Shown piece after piece: positions 1 through 9,963 of a stretch of 64,000 nucleotides of DNA. The DNA is taken from NCBI RefSeq assembly GCF_014204865.1, contig NZ_JACHMG010000001.1, forward strand, positions 5,668,501 through 5,732,500, given 5' to 3'. The notes under the pieces were generated by a model that saw only the letters and a list, made by a program, of their open reading frames with translations, had not been told where the DNA came from and did no database searches. The stretch comes from Amycolatopsis jiangsuensis (GTDB lineage Bacteria > Actinomycetota > Actinomycetes > Mycobacteriales > Pseudonocardiaceae). A program made the position numbers and the translations under genes. Position 1 is the stretch's first letter; every line of letters starts with the position of its first letter.

Positions 1-1
1 G

Positions 2-148
2 CCGACCTGGCTCACCCTGAGCGAGCTGGACGAGTGCGCGACCGCCGGCGAGGTGCTCGGCGAGCCGCGCGACATCGTCAAGACCATCCCGAAGCTGGTC
101 CGAGACGGGGAGCAGGTCCGCGTCATCCTCGATCCGACGGAGGACTGA
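2..148 (+). CDS. C-terminal end of an unidentified protein (partial)
   Basis: An open frame enters from the left edge and stops with TGA one base before the ATG of the MBL-fold gene, so the two genes are probably co-transcribed. About 48 residues are visible, ending in VRDGEQVRVILDPTED. The tail contains no motif that fixes a family. In related actinobacteria a NUDIX hydrolase can precede this MBL gene, and the WLTLSELDE segment would suit a NUDIX C-terminus, but the diagnostic Nudix box lies outside the window. Treat the function as unknown. Confidence 0.6.
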   Translation, partial: PTWLTLSELDECATAGEVLGEPRDIVKTIPKLVRDGEQVRVILDPTED

Positions 149-922
149 ATGACCACCCCCGCCTACGGCGTGCTGCGCCGGGTCTCCGAGACGGTGTCGG
201 TACTGCTCGAGAACAACCCGTCCACGATGACGCTGGAGGGCACGAACAGCTGGGTGCTGCGTGCCCCGGACGCTCCCGCCGCGGTGGTCGTCGACCCGGG
301 ATACCGGGACCTGGCGCACCTGGAGAAGCTGGCCTGCGTCGGTGCCGTCGAGCTGATCCTGCTGACCCACCACCATCCCGACCACGCCGAGGGCGCACCA
401 TGGCTGGCCGAGCGGACCGGCGCGCCGGTCCGGGCGTTCGACGCTTCGCTGTGCCTGGCGGCCGAACCGTTCGCCGACGGCGACGTGGTGCGCGGCGGTG
501 GGCTCGACATTCGCGTGCTGCACACCCCCGGGCACACCGACGATTCGGTGTCCCTGCACGTCGCGGACCAGATCCTGACCGGCGACACGATCCTCGGCCG
601 GGGCACCACCGTGCTGCACGACCTCGGCGACTACCTGCGCTCGCTGCGCCGGCTGATCGACCTTCCCGCGGGCACGCCGGGCCTGCCAGGGCACGGTCCG
701 GAGCTGCCCGATCTCCCGGCCACCGCCCGCGAATACCTGGCACATCGGGAACAGCGACTGGACCAGGTGCGTTCGGCCTTGCAGGTGCTCGGCGCGGACG
801 CGACACCCAGGCAGGTCGTCGAGATCGTCTACGCGGACGTCGACCAGGCGCTGTGGGTGCCCGCGGAAGCGAGCGTCCGGGCCCAGCTGGATTACCTGCG
901 TGCTTCGGAGGACGAACGATGA
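149..922 (+). CDS. MBL-fold metallo-hydrolase (Rv3677c/LACTB2-like)
   Basis: A 257-residue metallo-beta-lactamase-fold hydrolase. The metal-binding signature HHHPDH is seen at about residues 74-79, followed by the downstream ligands in HTPGHT (about 127-132) and LTGDT (about 144-148) and a late GHGPE. A C-terminal helical segment after residue 190 resembles the LACTB2-type extension found in RNA-acting or thioester-hydrolysing members. It sits close to crp and nth as Rv3677c does in mycobacteria. It overlaps the next gene by four bases (ATGA), indicating translational coupling. Cytoplasmic; the substrate is not known from sequence. Confidence 0.85.
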   Translation: MTTPAYGVLRRVSETVSVLLENNPSTMTLEGTNSWVLRAPDAPAAVVVDPGYRDLAHLEKLACVGAVELILLTHHHPDHAEGAPWLAERTGAPVRAFDASLCLAAEPFADGDVVRGGGLDIRVLHTPGHTDDSVSLHVADQILTGDTILGRGTTVLHDLGDYLRSLRRLIDLPAGTPGLPGHGPELPDLPATAREYLAHREQRLDQVRSALQVLGADATPRQVVEIVYADVDQALWVPAEASVRAQLDYLRASEDER

Positions 923-1173
923 GTGACGTCGAGGTCGAGTTCTACTGGCGGCCGGGCTGCTTCTTCTGCAGTGCACTGCGCCCGCAACTGCTGGAGAGCG
1001 GCTTCTCCCTGAAGGAACTCAACATCTGGGAGGACCCCGGCGCAGCCGAACGCGTCCGCGAAGTCGCGAACGGCAACGAAACCGTCCCGACCGTGATCGT
1101 CGGCACCACCGCGCTGGTCAACCCGAGCATCGAGCAGGTGCACGCCGCCGTCCGCGCGGAATCCGCAGCCTGA
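919..1173 (+). CDS. Glutaredoxin-like / mycoredoxin-type protein
   Basis: An 84-residue thioredoxin-fold protein. The redox motif CFFC lies near the N-terminus (residues 14-17, after YWRPG), and the cis-proline loop ETVPTV is followed by a glycine-containing C-terminal strand, the pattern of actinobacterial glutaredoxin-like mycoredoxins. Such proteins reduce mixed disulfides with mycothiol in the cytoplasm. The ATG overlaps the stop of the MBL gene (ATGA), so it is the last gene of this small operon. The downstream region is a non-coding repeat array. A longer frame running through the MBL gene ends in this protein but is a shadow in its first part. Confidence 0.85.
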   Translation: MSDVEVEFYWRPGCFFCSALRPQLLESGFSLKELNIWEDPGAAERVREVANGNETVPTVIVGTTALVNPSIEQVHAAVRAESAA

Positions 1174-2460
<1,287 letters not shown>

Positions 2461-3528
2461 TCATCTCGGCAGGAGTGGCATCAGGTAGTACGTGAGGTCC
2501 AACTCCCGTTCGTCGGCTGCGGTGAGGATGCAGGCGCGCAGGCCCGGCTGGATGGCCAGCCGGATTCGGCGGCTGGCGAACGGGGTCAGTGCGTCCTGGA
2601 GGTACCGGGGCTGGAAGGTGGGCGACGTGCGGCCTCCGCAAACGCTTGCCTTCAGGGTTTCCTCTGCTTCCCCGGTGTCCTGGCGGGCGCTTGCCAGACG
2701 GACGTGCGCGTCGCCGACCTCGAGGGTTAGCAGCCGGCGGTCCGCCGCGTAGAGCCCGACGCGGCGGACGGCGGCGGCGAGGTCTTCGGCGTTCAGCTCC
2801 ACCTCGGTGTCGACGGCGTTCGACGGGATCGCCTCCTCGGATAGGAATCCGGCGTCGAGGACCGCGGTGGTGACGATGCCGCCTTCCCAGCTCAGCCCGA
2901 ATCGCCCCGCGTCGGCGTGCAGGCCGAGCACGCCGTGGCCGCAGCGGGTGGCTTCGGTCAGCAGCGCGGCCGGAACGAGCACGTCGATCGGCTGCCGGAC
3001 CGCGCGCAGCGGTAGCCGGGCGACCGCCATCCGGTACCGGTCGGACGCGGTGAGCCGCAGTTCGTCGCCCATGGACTGCACCCGTACCCCGGTGAACAGC
3101 GGCAGCGGGTCGTCCTTCGCCGCCGTGCCCGCGACGGTGCGCACCGCCGCGGCCAGCGCTGCACTGTCCACTTCGGATAGCACGTCCGGCGGCGAGAGAT
3201 CGTGCTGCAGATCCCGGTCGAGCAACGGCAGCGCGAACCGCGCACCGTCCATCCGGATGGCCAGTCTGCTGCCTTCGACGACCAGCCGGACCTGGTCGAC
3301 GTCGAGCATCCGCACGGTCTCGGCGAACGGCGCGGCCGGTACGAGCACCTCGCCGTCCACGTGCGTGGTCGCGGGACTGGTGAACCGCACGGCCAGGTCG
3401 CGGTCGCCGCCGGAGACCACCAGACCGCTTGCGCTCGCCCGCAACCGCAGCCGAGCCTGCCGCGAGAGCAGTCGCACCGAGGCGTTCGCGGCCGCCGCCA
3501 GCGGCCGCACGAGGGACGTCAGATCCAT
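2461..3528 (-). CDS. DNA polymerase III beta sliding-clamp paralogue
   Basis: A 355-residue protein with the three-domain clamp pattern: an N-terminal domain starting MDLTSLVRPL, a middle domain with LFTGVRVQS and LTASDRYRMAVARLPL, and a C-terminal domain ending in a YYLMPL-type strand comparable to the YxxMPxRL end of DnaN. The ATG at 3528 is preferred over one eight codons upstream because it aligns with family starts. It lies away from any dnaA/recF context, so it is more likely a second clamp than the replicative dnaN (inference). It converges on the repeat array downstream. Expected partners are polymerase or repair factors through the clamp's hydrophobic pocket. Confidence 0.8.
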   Translation of the reverse strand: MDLTSLVRPLAAAANASVRLLSRQARLRLRASASGLVVSGGDRDLAVRFTSPATTHVDGEVLVPAAPFAETVRMLDVDQVRLVVEGSRLAIRMDGARFALPLLDRDLQHDLSPPDVLSEVDSAALAAAVRTVAGTAAKDDPLPLFTGVRVQSMGDELRLTASDRYRMAVARLPLRAVRQPIDVLVPAALLTEATRCGHGVLGLHADAGRFGLSWEGGIVTTAVLDAGFLSEEAIPSNAVDTEVELNAEDLAAAVRRVGLYAADRRLLTLEVGDAHVRLASARQDTGEAEETLKASVCGGRTSPTFQPRYLQDALTPFASRRIRLAIQPGLRACILTAADERELDLTYYLMPLLPR

Positions 3529-3633
3529 GCCGCCGAAACTAGCGACGGCCACCGACAGAAACCGGTGACCGTCGCCAAAAAACGTCGTTGACCTGGGAAA
3601 AGAACGCCGGCGTGAAAGGGACCAATACCCCGC

Positions 3634-4893
3634 TCAGCGCCCGGCGGTGACCAGTTCCGGGGTGCCGGAGGGTGCAAGCGGGGCACGCACCGTCCCGCGC
3701 AGCAGCCACACGATCGCAGCCAGCGCGACTCCGGCCACGCCCGCGGCGAGGAACGCGGCACCGGGTCCCGAGTGCTCGACGAGGTAGCCGCTCACCGACT
3801 GACCGGCCGACAGACCCAGCGTGACCGCCGTCAGCACCCAGCCGAACGCCTCGGCCGCGGTGCCGCCAGGGGCGACGACCTCGATCGCCGCCGAATGCGT
3901 GGTCGACTGCGGTGTGATCATCGCGCCCGCCAGCAGCATCAGCAGCGCCAGCCCCCACAGCGACGAGGGCAGCGCCAGCAATGCCACCAGCGCACCGAAA
4001 CCGCTCAGCAGCAACGGAAGTCGCAGTCCGAGCTTCCGTGGCCACGGGTGCAGGCTGTAGGCCACCCCGAACACCACCGAACTCAGCGACCACGCGGACA
4101 GCAGCAGGCCGCCCAACGATGCGTGCCCGGATTCCGTCGCGGCGGCGGGCACCGCGACCTCCACGAAGCCGATCACCATGCCGAAACCCAGCGCGGCCAG
4201 CGCGAGCGTGCGCATGCCGGACCCGGCCAGCGCACCGAGCAACGGCGTCTTCGCGTGCGGCGCGGGCCCCCAAGCGCGCACAGCGGGGCTCAGCGCGAAC
4301 AAGACGGCCCCGACGACCATCGTCGCCGAACCGATCACCATTCCGGTGCCCGGCCACGGAGCCGTGACCAGCAAGCCGGCGATACCCGGGCCGAGGATGA
4401 AGAACGCCTCCATGCTGATCGCTTCGTAGGAAAGGGCGGCGTTGCGCGCCTGTCCGGCGGGCAGCAGCTTCGTCCACAGCGCACGTGAGGCGGAGCCGAC
4501 CATCGGCTCGGAAAGACCGGTCGCCGCGGCCAGCGCGACCAGGACGAAGGTCGCGGCGTGCGCCTCGATCGCGGTCGCGAGCGCGGTCATCGACACCGCG
4601 AGCAACGCGGCCACGGCCAGCAGTGGGCGCGTCGGGCCGAACCGGTCGATCAGCCGTCCCTGGATCACCGCGCCCACCGAGACGCCCACGAGCGAGCTGG
4701 CCGAGACCAGTCCGGCGTCGGCGAACGAGCCGGTCTCGCGCTGCACGTAGAGCAGCGCCGAGATGCCGACCATCGCGATCGGCAGCCGGGCCAGCACCGA
4801 CGCGACCGCCGGACGACGAGCGCCGGGCGCGGTCAGCGCGGCGCGGTAGTCGGCGAGCGTGGTGCGGCCTTCGGAGTGAACAGACTGGGACAC
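3634..4893 (-). CDS. MFS transporter, probable efflux pump
   Basis: A 419-residue inner-membrane protein with about twelve hydrophobic segments. The motif between helices 2 and 3 is GRLIDRFGPTRPLL, the major-facilitator motif A pattern. The GTG at 4893 is chosen because the protein aligns from VSQSVHSEG; a longer frame upstream would run across the intergenic operator. It is divergent from a glycosyltransferase gene, with a palindrome between them, which suggests shared regulation of drug modification and export (inference). The substrate cannot be told from sequence. Confidence 0.85.
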   Translation of the reverse strand: MSQSVHSEGRTTLADYRAALTAPGARRPAVASVLARLPIAMVGISALLYVQRETGSFADAGLVSASSLVGVSVGAVIQGRLIDRFGPTRPLLAVAALLAVSMTALATAIEAHAATFVLVALAAATGLSEPMVGSASRALWTKLLPAGQARNAALSYEAISMEAFFILGPGIAGLLVTAPWPGTGMVIGSATMVVGAVLFALSPAVRAWGPAPHAKTPLLGALAGSGMRTLALAALGFGMVIGFVEVAVPAAATESGHASLGGLLLSAWSLSSVVFGVAYSLHPWPRKLGLRLPLLLSGFGALVALLALPSSLWGLALLMLLAGAMITPQSTTHSAAIEVVAPGGTAAEAFGWVLTAVTLGLSAGQSVSGYLVEHSGPGAAFLAAGVAGVALAAIVWLLRGTVRAPLAPSGTPELVTAGR

Positions 4894-4895
4894 GC

Positions 4896-4932
4896 GTACC
4901 AGTCTGCCAGAAAATGGTACGTCGGTACCAGT
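4896..4932. promoter_or_regulatory. Palindromic operator between divergent MFS and glycosyltransferase genes
   Basis: A perfect inverted repeat TGGTAC-GTCG-GTACCA occupies 4915-4930, and the octamer GTACCAGT occurs at 4896-4903 and again at 4925-4932. The cluster lies just upstream of the MFS start and 57 bp upstream of the glycosyltransferase start, which fits a repressor site controlling both. No regulator gene is adjacent, so the binding protein is unknown. Confidence 0.5.
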
Positions 4933-4976
4933 TATTTGACGGTCACGTACGTCACCACCGCACGGCGTCGAGTCGC

Positions 4977-4982
4977 TAGGCT
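4977..4982 (+). promoter_or_regulatory. Probable -10 element for a leaderless glycosyltransferase mRNA
   Basis: TAGGCT (pattern TANNNT) ends six bases before the ATG of the glycosyltransferase, and no ribosome binding site precedes that ATG. This arrangement is typical of leaderless actinobacterial transcripts. No good -35 is seen at the right distance. Confidence 0.4.
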
Positions 4983-4988
4983 CGCGCG

Positions 4989-6143
4989 ATGCGGCTGATG
5001 TTCTCCTCCGGGGCTGGATACAGCCACATCGCACCGATGCTGCCGCTCGCGCTTGCCGCGCGGGACGCCGGTGACGAAGTGGTTTTCGTGACCGGCTCGG
5101 AAGCTCTGCGGTACGTGGAAGACGCTGGGCTGCAGGCTGCGTCGGTCGGCGACCCGCGTGATCCCGCCGCTGCCGCGCCGATCTGGCAACGTGCCCGCGA
5201 CGAGACGGCGCAGATGACGCCGGAGCAGCGCTTCTCCCATCTGATGGCCGAATACATGGTGGGCTTCGGCGCGGCTTCCCGGCTGGACGCGATGGTGGAG
5301 TTCGTCCGCGACTGGCAGCCGGACCTCGTCATCTCGAATGCCGCCGAACGCGCCGCCGTGATGGCCGCGTGCCTGGTGGAAATCCCGTACGTGATGCACG
5401 CGATCGGCCCGCCGAAGTCTGCGACGACGATGGCGCGCGCCTGGGAAGTCGCGGAAAACCTCGTCCGGGAGCGTGGGCTCGACGGGTTGCCGTCCCGGGA
5501 ACATGTCCCGTACCTGGACATCTGGCCGGACGGCCTGCCTCCGGAAGACGTGCCGTGGGAGTACCCGGCGCGATGGCCGGTTCGCCCGGCAGGCGTGGTG
5601 CCCGTGCCCGGTCCACGTCCGGCCGTGCTCGACGGACTGCCGTACGACCGCACGGTCTACGTCACGCTGGGCACCACCTACAACGGACGGCCCGGTGTGC
5701 TCGAGGAAATGGTGTCCGCGTTGCGCGGCGAATCCGTGAACGTCGTGGTGACCATCGGCCGGGACGGTGACCGCAGCCGATTCGGTGAGCAGCCGGAGCA
5801 CGTGCGGATCGAGAATTTCGTTCCGCAGGAGCAGGTGCTGCCGAGTGTGGACGCGGTGGTCTGTCACGGTGGCTCGGCGACCGTGCTCGGCGCACTCGCG
5901 CACGGGGTGCCGCTGGTCGTGCTGCCGCTGGCAGCTGATCATTTCGAGGTGGCAGAACAGATCAGCGCCGCGGAAACTGGTGTCGTGGTCGATTCCGGCG
6001 GCGGAATCCGCGACGCGGTTCGTGCGGTGCTCACCGACCCGGTCTACCGCGACTCCGCGCGGACGTTCGCCGGCCGCGTGGCCGAGATGCCGGCCCCGGC
6101 GACGGTGCTCGACCGCCTGCGCGACGGCGTAGAACCGGCCTGA
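4989..6143 (+). CDS. Family-1 (MGT-type) glycosyltransferase
   Basis: A 384-residue GT-B glycosyltransferase. The N-terminal acceptor domain starts MRLMFSSGAGYSHIAPMLPL, with the His typical of the catalytic base (residue 13). The C-terminal donor domain carries VTLGTTYN, then VDAVVCHGGSATVLGALAHG and PLVVLPLAADHFEVA, the nucleotide-sugar binding signature of macrolide and natural-product glycosyltransferases. It is alone on the plus strand, divergent from an MFS exporter, so antibiotic inactivation plus export is a reasonable but unproven role. Cytoplasmic. The first ATG lacks a ribosome binding site and is probably read from a leaderless mRNA. Confidence 0.88.
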   Translation: MRLMFSSGAGYSHIAPMLPLALAARDAGDEVVFVTGSEALRYVEDAGLQAASVGDPRDPAAAAPIWQRARDETAQMTPEQRFSHLMAEYMVGFGAASRLDAMVEFVRDWQPDLVISNAAERAAVMAACLVEIPYVMHAIGPPKSATTMARAWEVAENLVRERGLDGLPSREHVPYLDIWPDGLPPEDVPWEYPARWPVRPAGVVPVPGPRPAVLDGLPYDRTVYVTLGTTYNGRPGVLEEMVSALRGESVNVVVTIGRDGDRSRFGEQPEHVRIENFVPQEQVLPSVDAVVCHGGSATVLGALAHGVPLVVLPLAADHFEVAEQISAAETGVVVDSGGGIRDAVRAVLTDPVYRDSARTFAGRVAEMPAPATVLDRLRDGVEPA

Positions 6144-6366
6144 AAGGGTCTCCGGTCTCGATCCGGTAACACTCCAGGGTTTTTCGGTGGATCGCTGCAA
6201 CGAAACCGGGGCGTTGGCGTCCTTGAGAGTGAATGGCCTTGAATTCGTGGGTATGGGCCGTGATGGTTGTACAACAGCACAACACCCAGCTCCCTCCGGC
6301 ATATGGGTCGGGGCCTGGTCCGGAGGGCGGGGAGCGCGGGTCGTCGGGGGATGATCCGCGCACAGG

Positions 6367-6410
6367 CGAAGAGCCGGTGCGCCACGTCGGGGGTGGCGCC
6401 CGGCTCTTCG
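6367..6410. terminator. Large stem-loop, probable bidirectional terminator or small RNA element
   Basis: An 11-bp arm CGAAGAGCCGG (6367-6377) pairs with CCGGCTCTTCG (6400-6410). Inside, past a single bulged T, GCGCCAC (6379-6385) pairs with GTGGCGC (6393-6399). The 44-nt structure is about 220 bp downstream of the glycosyltransferase stop, which is far for its terminator; no U-tract follows. Confidence 0.5.
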
Positions 6411-6609
6411 TCGTTTCACGTCCGGGGTCGGTACCCGGCTCTTTCGTCATTCTCACGCCCGCGAATCGCCGTGCGGCCACGACACGGTGCCGGCCGGGGG
6501 ATACCGCTCGTGTGGGGGACGAAAGCTGCGCGATCGGGGAGGTTCCGGACACCACGGCGGCTGTGGTCAGGTCTGCGAGGGGCCTCACGGCCGGCGGATG
6601 CCGGGCATG

Positions 6610-6652
6610 CCGAAGGCCACCGCCGTCCGTGGAGGGACGGGGTGGCCTTCGG
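6610..6652 (-). terminator. Terminator hairpin downstream of crp
   Basis: CCGAAGGCCACC (6610-6621) pairs with GGTGGCCTTCGG (6641-6652) and an inner CCGTCC/GGACGG pair extends the stem. It starts ten bases beyond the crp stop codon. There is no U-run on the crp strand, as is common for actinobacterial terminators. Confidence 0.75.
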
Positions 6653-6661
6653 AAAACAGAC

Positions 6662-7336
6662 TCAGCGGGCCCGGCGGGCCAGCCGTTCCGGGTCAAGGAT
6701 CAGCACGCTCTTGCCCTCCAGGCGGAGCCAGCCGCGGTGGGCGAAGTCGGCGAGGGCCTTGTTCACGGTCTCGCGGGAAGCGCCCACGTACTGGGCGATC
6801 TCCTCCTGCGTGAGGTCGTGCGTCACGCGCAGCAGGCCGGCTTCCTGGCTGCCGAAGCGCTGGGCCAGCTGCAGCAGGGCACGGGCCACGCGGCCGGGCA
6901 CGTCGGTGAAGATCAGCTCGGCGACCATGTTGTTCGTGCGGCGCAGACGGCGGGCGACCACGCGCAGCAGCTGCTCGGCGATCTCCGGGCGGGTCGAGAT
7001 CCACTGGCGCAGGGCCGGGCGGTCCATGGTGACCGCGCGGACCTCGGTGACCGTGGTCGCGCTCGACGTGCGGGGGCCGGGGTCGAAGATGGACAGCTCG
7101 CCGAACATGTCGGACGGGCCGAAGATGCCCAGCAGGTTCTCCCGGCCGTCCGGGGACTTGCGGCCGATCTTCACCTTGCCGGACTGGATGATGTACAGCT
7201 TGTCGCCCGGTTCGCCCTCGTTGAAGATGACGTGGCCGCGGGGGAACTCCACGGATTCCAAGGTCTGGGCCAGCGCCTCCGCCGCTGCCGGCTCCACACC
7301 CTGGAAAATGCCCGCACGGGCCAGGGTTTCGTCCAC
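6662..7336 (-). CDS. crp: Crp/Fnr-family cAMP-responsive transcription regulator
   Basis: A 224-residue regulator, the same length as mycobacterial Crp (Rv3676). An N-terminal cyclic-nucleotide-binding beta-roll ([18 protein letters not shown], then [18 protein letters not shown] in the phosphate-binding cassette, with the conserved Gly-Glu and Arg-Thr/Ser) is followed by the dimer helix and a winged HTH with [18 protein letters not shown] as recognition region. The GTG at 7336 is chosen over an upstream ATG because [16 protein letters not shown] matches the family start and GAGGAGG lies at ribosome-binding distance. It binds DNA as a dimer and controls many genes in response to cAMP. Confidence 0.92.
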   Translation of the reverse strand: MDETLARAGIFQGVEPAAAEALAQTLESVEFPRGHVIFNEGEPGDKLYIIQSGKVKIGRKSPDGRENLLGIFGPSDMFGELSIFDPGPRTSSATTVTEVRAVTMDRPALRQWISTRPEIAEQLLRVVARRLRRTNNMVAELIFTDVPGRVARALLQLAQRFGSQEAGLLRVTHDLTQEEIAQYVGASRETVNKALADFAHRGWLRLEGKSVLILDPERLARRAR

Positions 7337-7495
7337 CTCGGGTGCCTCCTCGTCGAGAAACGAGCACTTCCTCCGCAGGTCGGAGGCCGTGTCGCCGATC
7401 ACTTTCGCGTCAGTCTAGGGTCTACCGGCGAGATCGCCCGTCGGCTCGCCGGACGCGGCCCGGTGGCCGGAGACGATCTCGTTCGACTGAGCAGC

Positions 7496-7747
7496 CTAAC
7501 TCCGCACGCGCCGCGCGCGTAGCCTGGCCGCCCGTCCACCCAGCCGACGAAGCCGGAACAGCTCCAGCGCCCGGCCGATCCCGTGCCCGTAGAGCGCCCG
7601 CACCTCGTTCGGCTGGGCCTGCTCCAGGAACTCCTCGACCTCGTTCTCCTGCACCGCGACGTGCTTGAGGCGGGTCTCCACGCGCTCCATGAACAGCGCG
7701 AAGAACATGATCACCAGAGGGACCAGGATCACGAACCACACGGTCAT
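7496..7747 (-). CDS. Small conserved membrane protein
   Basis: An 83-residue protein with one N-terminal transmembrane helix (WFVILVPLVIMFFALF, about residues 4-19) followed by a charged, partly coiled-coil segment (residues 21-50) and an Arg-rich C-terminus. It sits between crp and the divergent nth gene, the position of the small membrane protein Rv3675 in mycobacteria; sequence relationship to it is not verified. A longer upstream frame of 209 residues includes antisense of nth and is not believed. Function unknown. Confidence 0.65.
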   Translation of the reverse strand: MTVWFVILVPLVIMFFALFMERVETRLKHVAVQENEVEEFLEQAQPNEVRALYGHGIGRALELFRLRRLGGRAARLRARRVRS

Positions 7748-7880
7748 GAGACACATCCGCAGAAAACAGTCATGGACTCCAGATCCTCGCTCATGGCGGA
7801 CGCCTGCGCGCCGAGGTGGTGCTCTGGCGGGTCGGCCGCCCACCGGCGGATGCTCCCGACCGGCTCGTCCGACTCGCCCG

Positions 7881-7886
7881 TAGGCT
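7881..7886 (+). promoter_or_regulatory. Probable -10 element for nth
   Basis: TAGGCT (TANNNT pattern) ends six bases before the GTG of nth, and there is no ribosome binding site between, consistent with a leaderless transcript for the nth operon. Confidence 0.35.
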
Positions 7887-7892
7887 ATCGGG

Positions 7893-8654
7893 GTGCCACC
7901 AGCTGTCCCGAACGCCCCCCGCAAGGGTGGCAGTGAAAGCCGGCTCGCCCTAGTCAGACGCGCCCGGCGGATGAAACGTTGCCTCGACCAGGTGTATCCG
8001 CACGCGGAAGCCGAGCTGGACTTCACCAACCCGCTGGAGCTGCTGGTCGCGGTCGTGTTGTCCGCGCAGACCACCGATGTCCGCGTGAACATGGTCACCC
8101 CCGCCCTGTTCGCCAGGTACCGCACGGCCGCGGACTACGCGGGCGCGGACCGCACCGAACTCGAGGAGTTCCTGCGCCCGACCGGGTTCTTCCGCGCGAA
8201 GGCCAATTCGGTGATGGGTCTCGGTGCGGCGCTCGTCGAGCGGTTCGACGGCGCGGTGCCGGGGAAGCTGGACGACCTGGTCACGCTCCCCGGGGTGGGT
8301 CGCAAAACCGCGAACGTCGTGCTCGGCAACGCTTTCGACGTGCCGGGAATCACAGTGGACACGCACTTCGGCCGGCTCGTGCGCCGGTGGGGCTGGACCG
8401 CCGAAGAGGACCCGGTCAAGGTCGAGCACGCGGTCGGTGAGCTGATCCCGCGTAAGGAATGGACGACGCTGTCGAATCGCGTGATCTTCCACGGCCGGCG
8501 CGTCTGCCACTCCCGCAAACCGGCCTGTGGCGCGTGCCCGTTGCGCCGGGACTGCCCGTCGTTCGGCGCCGGTCCCACCGAGTTCGAGATCGCCGCGAAG
8601 CTGGTGAAGGGCGAGGAGCGCGAGCACATCCTCGAGCTGGCGGCGCGCGGGTGA
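7893..8654 (+). CDS. nth: Endonuclease III
   Basis: A 253-residue base-excision-repair glycosylase/AP lyase that removes oxidised pyrimidines. The helix-hairpin-helix [17 protein letters not shown] (about residues 130-146) carries the catalytic Lys, and the catalytic Asp follows in [11 protein letters not shown]. The [4Fe-4S] ligands [17 protein letters not shown] have the exact C-x6-C-x2-C-x5-C spacing of the family. The N-terminus is about 25 residues longer than the E. coli enzyme. It begins the nth/TlpA/NUDIX/marP operon, overlapping the next start by four bases (GTGA). Confidence 0.95.
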   Translation: MPPAVPNAPRKGGSESRLALVRRARRMKRCLDQVYPHAEAELDFTNPLELLVAVVLSAQTTDVRVNMVTPALFARYRTAADYAGADRTELEEFLRPTGFFRAKANSVMGLGAALVERFDGAVPGKLDDLVTLPGVGRKTANVVLGNAFDVPGITVDTHFGRLVRRWGWTAEEDPVKVEHAVGELIPRKEWTTLSNRVIFHGRRVCHSRKPACGACPLRRDCPSFGAGPTEFEIAAKLVKGEEREHILELAARG

Positions 8655-9253
8655 CCACAGCGACCAGGTGGGCATTGGGCGTCGCGGTGCTGGTGGTCGC
8701 GGTACTGGTCGCGGTGCTCACGTTCCGTGGTGGCGACGACAAATCCGCTCCTGTCGCGAGCGGGGACCTCTCCGCGGCGCGTGCGCAGGCGAAGCTGCGG
8801 GCCTGCCCGCCCGCCACCGGCGCGCCGGTGGCACAGCTCGCCGGCATCCAGGCGGACTGCCTCGGCGACGGCGCTCGCGTCGACGTCGCCAAGGTCCTCG
8901 GCGGGAAGCCCACCCTGGTCAACGTGTGGGCTTCGTGGTGCCAGCCGTGTCGCACGGAGCTGCCGGTGCTCGATCGCTACGCCGGCGAGCCGGGGGCCGT
9001 GCGGGTGCTGGGCGTGCAGATCGCGAGCCCCGCCGAGGACGGTCTCGGCCTGTTCACGCGGCTCGGCGTGCACTTCCCGTCGCTTTACGACGGCGGTGGC
9101 CAGACCGGCCCGATCCGTGCCGCTCTCAAGGTGCCCTCGTCGTTGCCGGCCTCCTACCTGGTCACCGCGAGCGGGCAGGTCCGGTTCATCACCACCCCAC
9201 GGTTGTTCGACAGCACTGAGCAGGTGCGTGCCGCTGTGAAGGACTTCTCATGA
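8651..9253 (+). CDS. Membrane-anchored TlpA-like thioredoxin-family protein
   Basis: A 200-residue exported thioredoxin-fold protein. An N-terminal helix ([19 protein letters not shown]) serves as signal anchor. The TlpA/ResA redox motif WCQPC stands in [14 protein letters not shown] at about residues 93-106, and a cis-Pro loop ([11 protein letters not shown]) is seen near residue 160. It likely acts outside the membrane as a reductase, perhaps for cytochrome c maturation or oxidative stress. GTG at 8651 overlaps the nth stop and is in frame with the whole domain. It corresponds in position to Rv3673c. It overlaps the next gene by four bases. Confidence 0.88.
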   Translation: MTTATRWALGVAVLVVAVLVAVLTFRGGDDKSAPVASGDLSAARAQAKLRACPPATGAPVAQLAGIQADCLGDGARVDVAKVLGGKPTLVNVWASWCQPCRTELPVLDRYAGEPGAVRVLGVQIASPAEDGLGLFTRLGVHFPSLYDGGGQTGPIRAALKVPSSLPASYLVTASGQVRFITTPRLFDSTEQVRAAVKDFS

Positions 9254-9963
9254 CGACCGGACCGCTTGTCGAACCCGAGACCGTGCCGGCCTGGCTGCGG
9301 CCGCTGGTGAAGGTGGCCGGCGAGGTGGACAGCCGCACGTTCACCCGGTTCAGCCCGCCGGAGGACCTGCTCACGCGGGCCGCCGCGGTGCTCATCCTGT
9401 TCGGCGAACGGCCGGGTGGCCCGGACGTGCTGCTCACCCGCCGGGCGGACACGCTCGGCTCCCATGCGGGCCAGGTGGCCTTTCCCGGTGGCGGCGCCGA
9501 GGACGGGGACGGCGGACCGGTCGGCACGGCCTTGCGCGAGGCCGAGGAGGAGACCGGCGTCGACCCGTCCGGCGTGCTGCCGGTCGCGGTGCTGCCGGAG
9601 CTGTTCGTGCCGGTCTCGCGGTTCACCGTCACGCCGGTGCTGGCGCACTGGCGCACGCCCTCGCCGGTGCGCGCGGTGGACCAGGGGGAGACCGCCGCGG
9701 TCGCCCGGGTTTCGCTGGCCGACCTCGCCGATCCGGCGAACCGGTTCCAGGTGCGCCGTCCCGGAACTTCGTGGAAGGGCCCGGCCTTCGACGTCGACGG
9801 CCTTTTCGTGTGGGGGTTCACCGCCGGGCTGCTGTCGGTGCTGCTCTCCCTGGGTGGCTGGGAGCGGGAATGGGACAGCGGCGACGTACGGGACCTTGAC
9901 GTAGCGTGGGCCGAACACCGGGCCCGGAACGTGGTCCCGGGGGCCGAGGAGGGGCCGCGGTGA
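9250..9963 (+). CDS. NUDIX hydrolase, CoA-pyrophosphatase type
   Basis: A 237-residue hydrolase. The Nudix box is visible as GGGAEDGDGG followed by ALREAEEETGV at about residues 82-104 (G-x5-E-x7-REUxEExGU), and the preceding VLLTRRADTLGSHAGQVAFP is the CoA-pyrophosphatase-type lead-in. It probably cleaves CoA or related nucleoside diphosphate compounds in the cytoplasm, using Mg2+ or Mn2+. ATG at 9250 overlaps the TlpA-like stop; its own stop overlaps the GTG of marP. The position equals Rv3672c. Confidence 0.9.
   Translation: MTTGPLVEPETVPAWLRPLVKVAGEVDSRTFTRFSPPEDLLTRAAAVLILFGERPGGPDVLLTRRADTLGSHAGQVAFPGGGAEDGDGGPVGTALREAEEETGVDPSGVLPVAVLPELFVPVSRFTVTPVLAHWRTPSPVRAVDQGETAAVARVSLADLADPANRFQVRRPGTSWKGPAFDVDGLFVWGFTAGLLSVLLSLGGWEREWDSGDVRDLDVAWAEHRARNVVPGAEEGPR

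Larger units (their letters stand above)
6144..6661. other. 518-bp intergenic region with two strong stem-loops
   Basis: The gap between the glycosyltransferase and crp (convergent genes) holds no convincing ORF. A long frame that covers it continues antisense through crp and is a shadow. The region contains two GC-rich hairpins (6367-6410 and 6610-6652), annotated separately, and a slightly A/T-richer patch around 6225-6280. I see no tRNA or other RNA gene in it. Confidence 0.6.
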
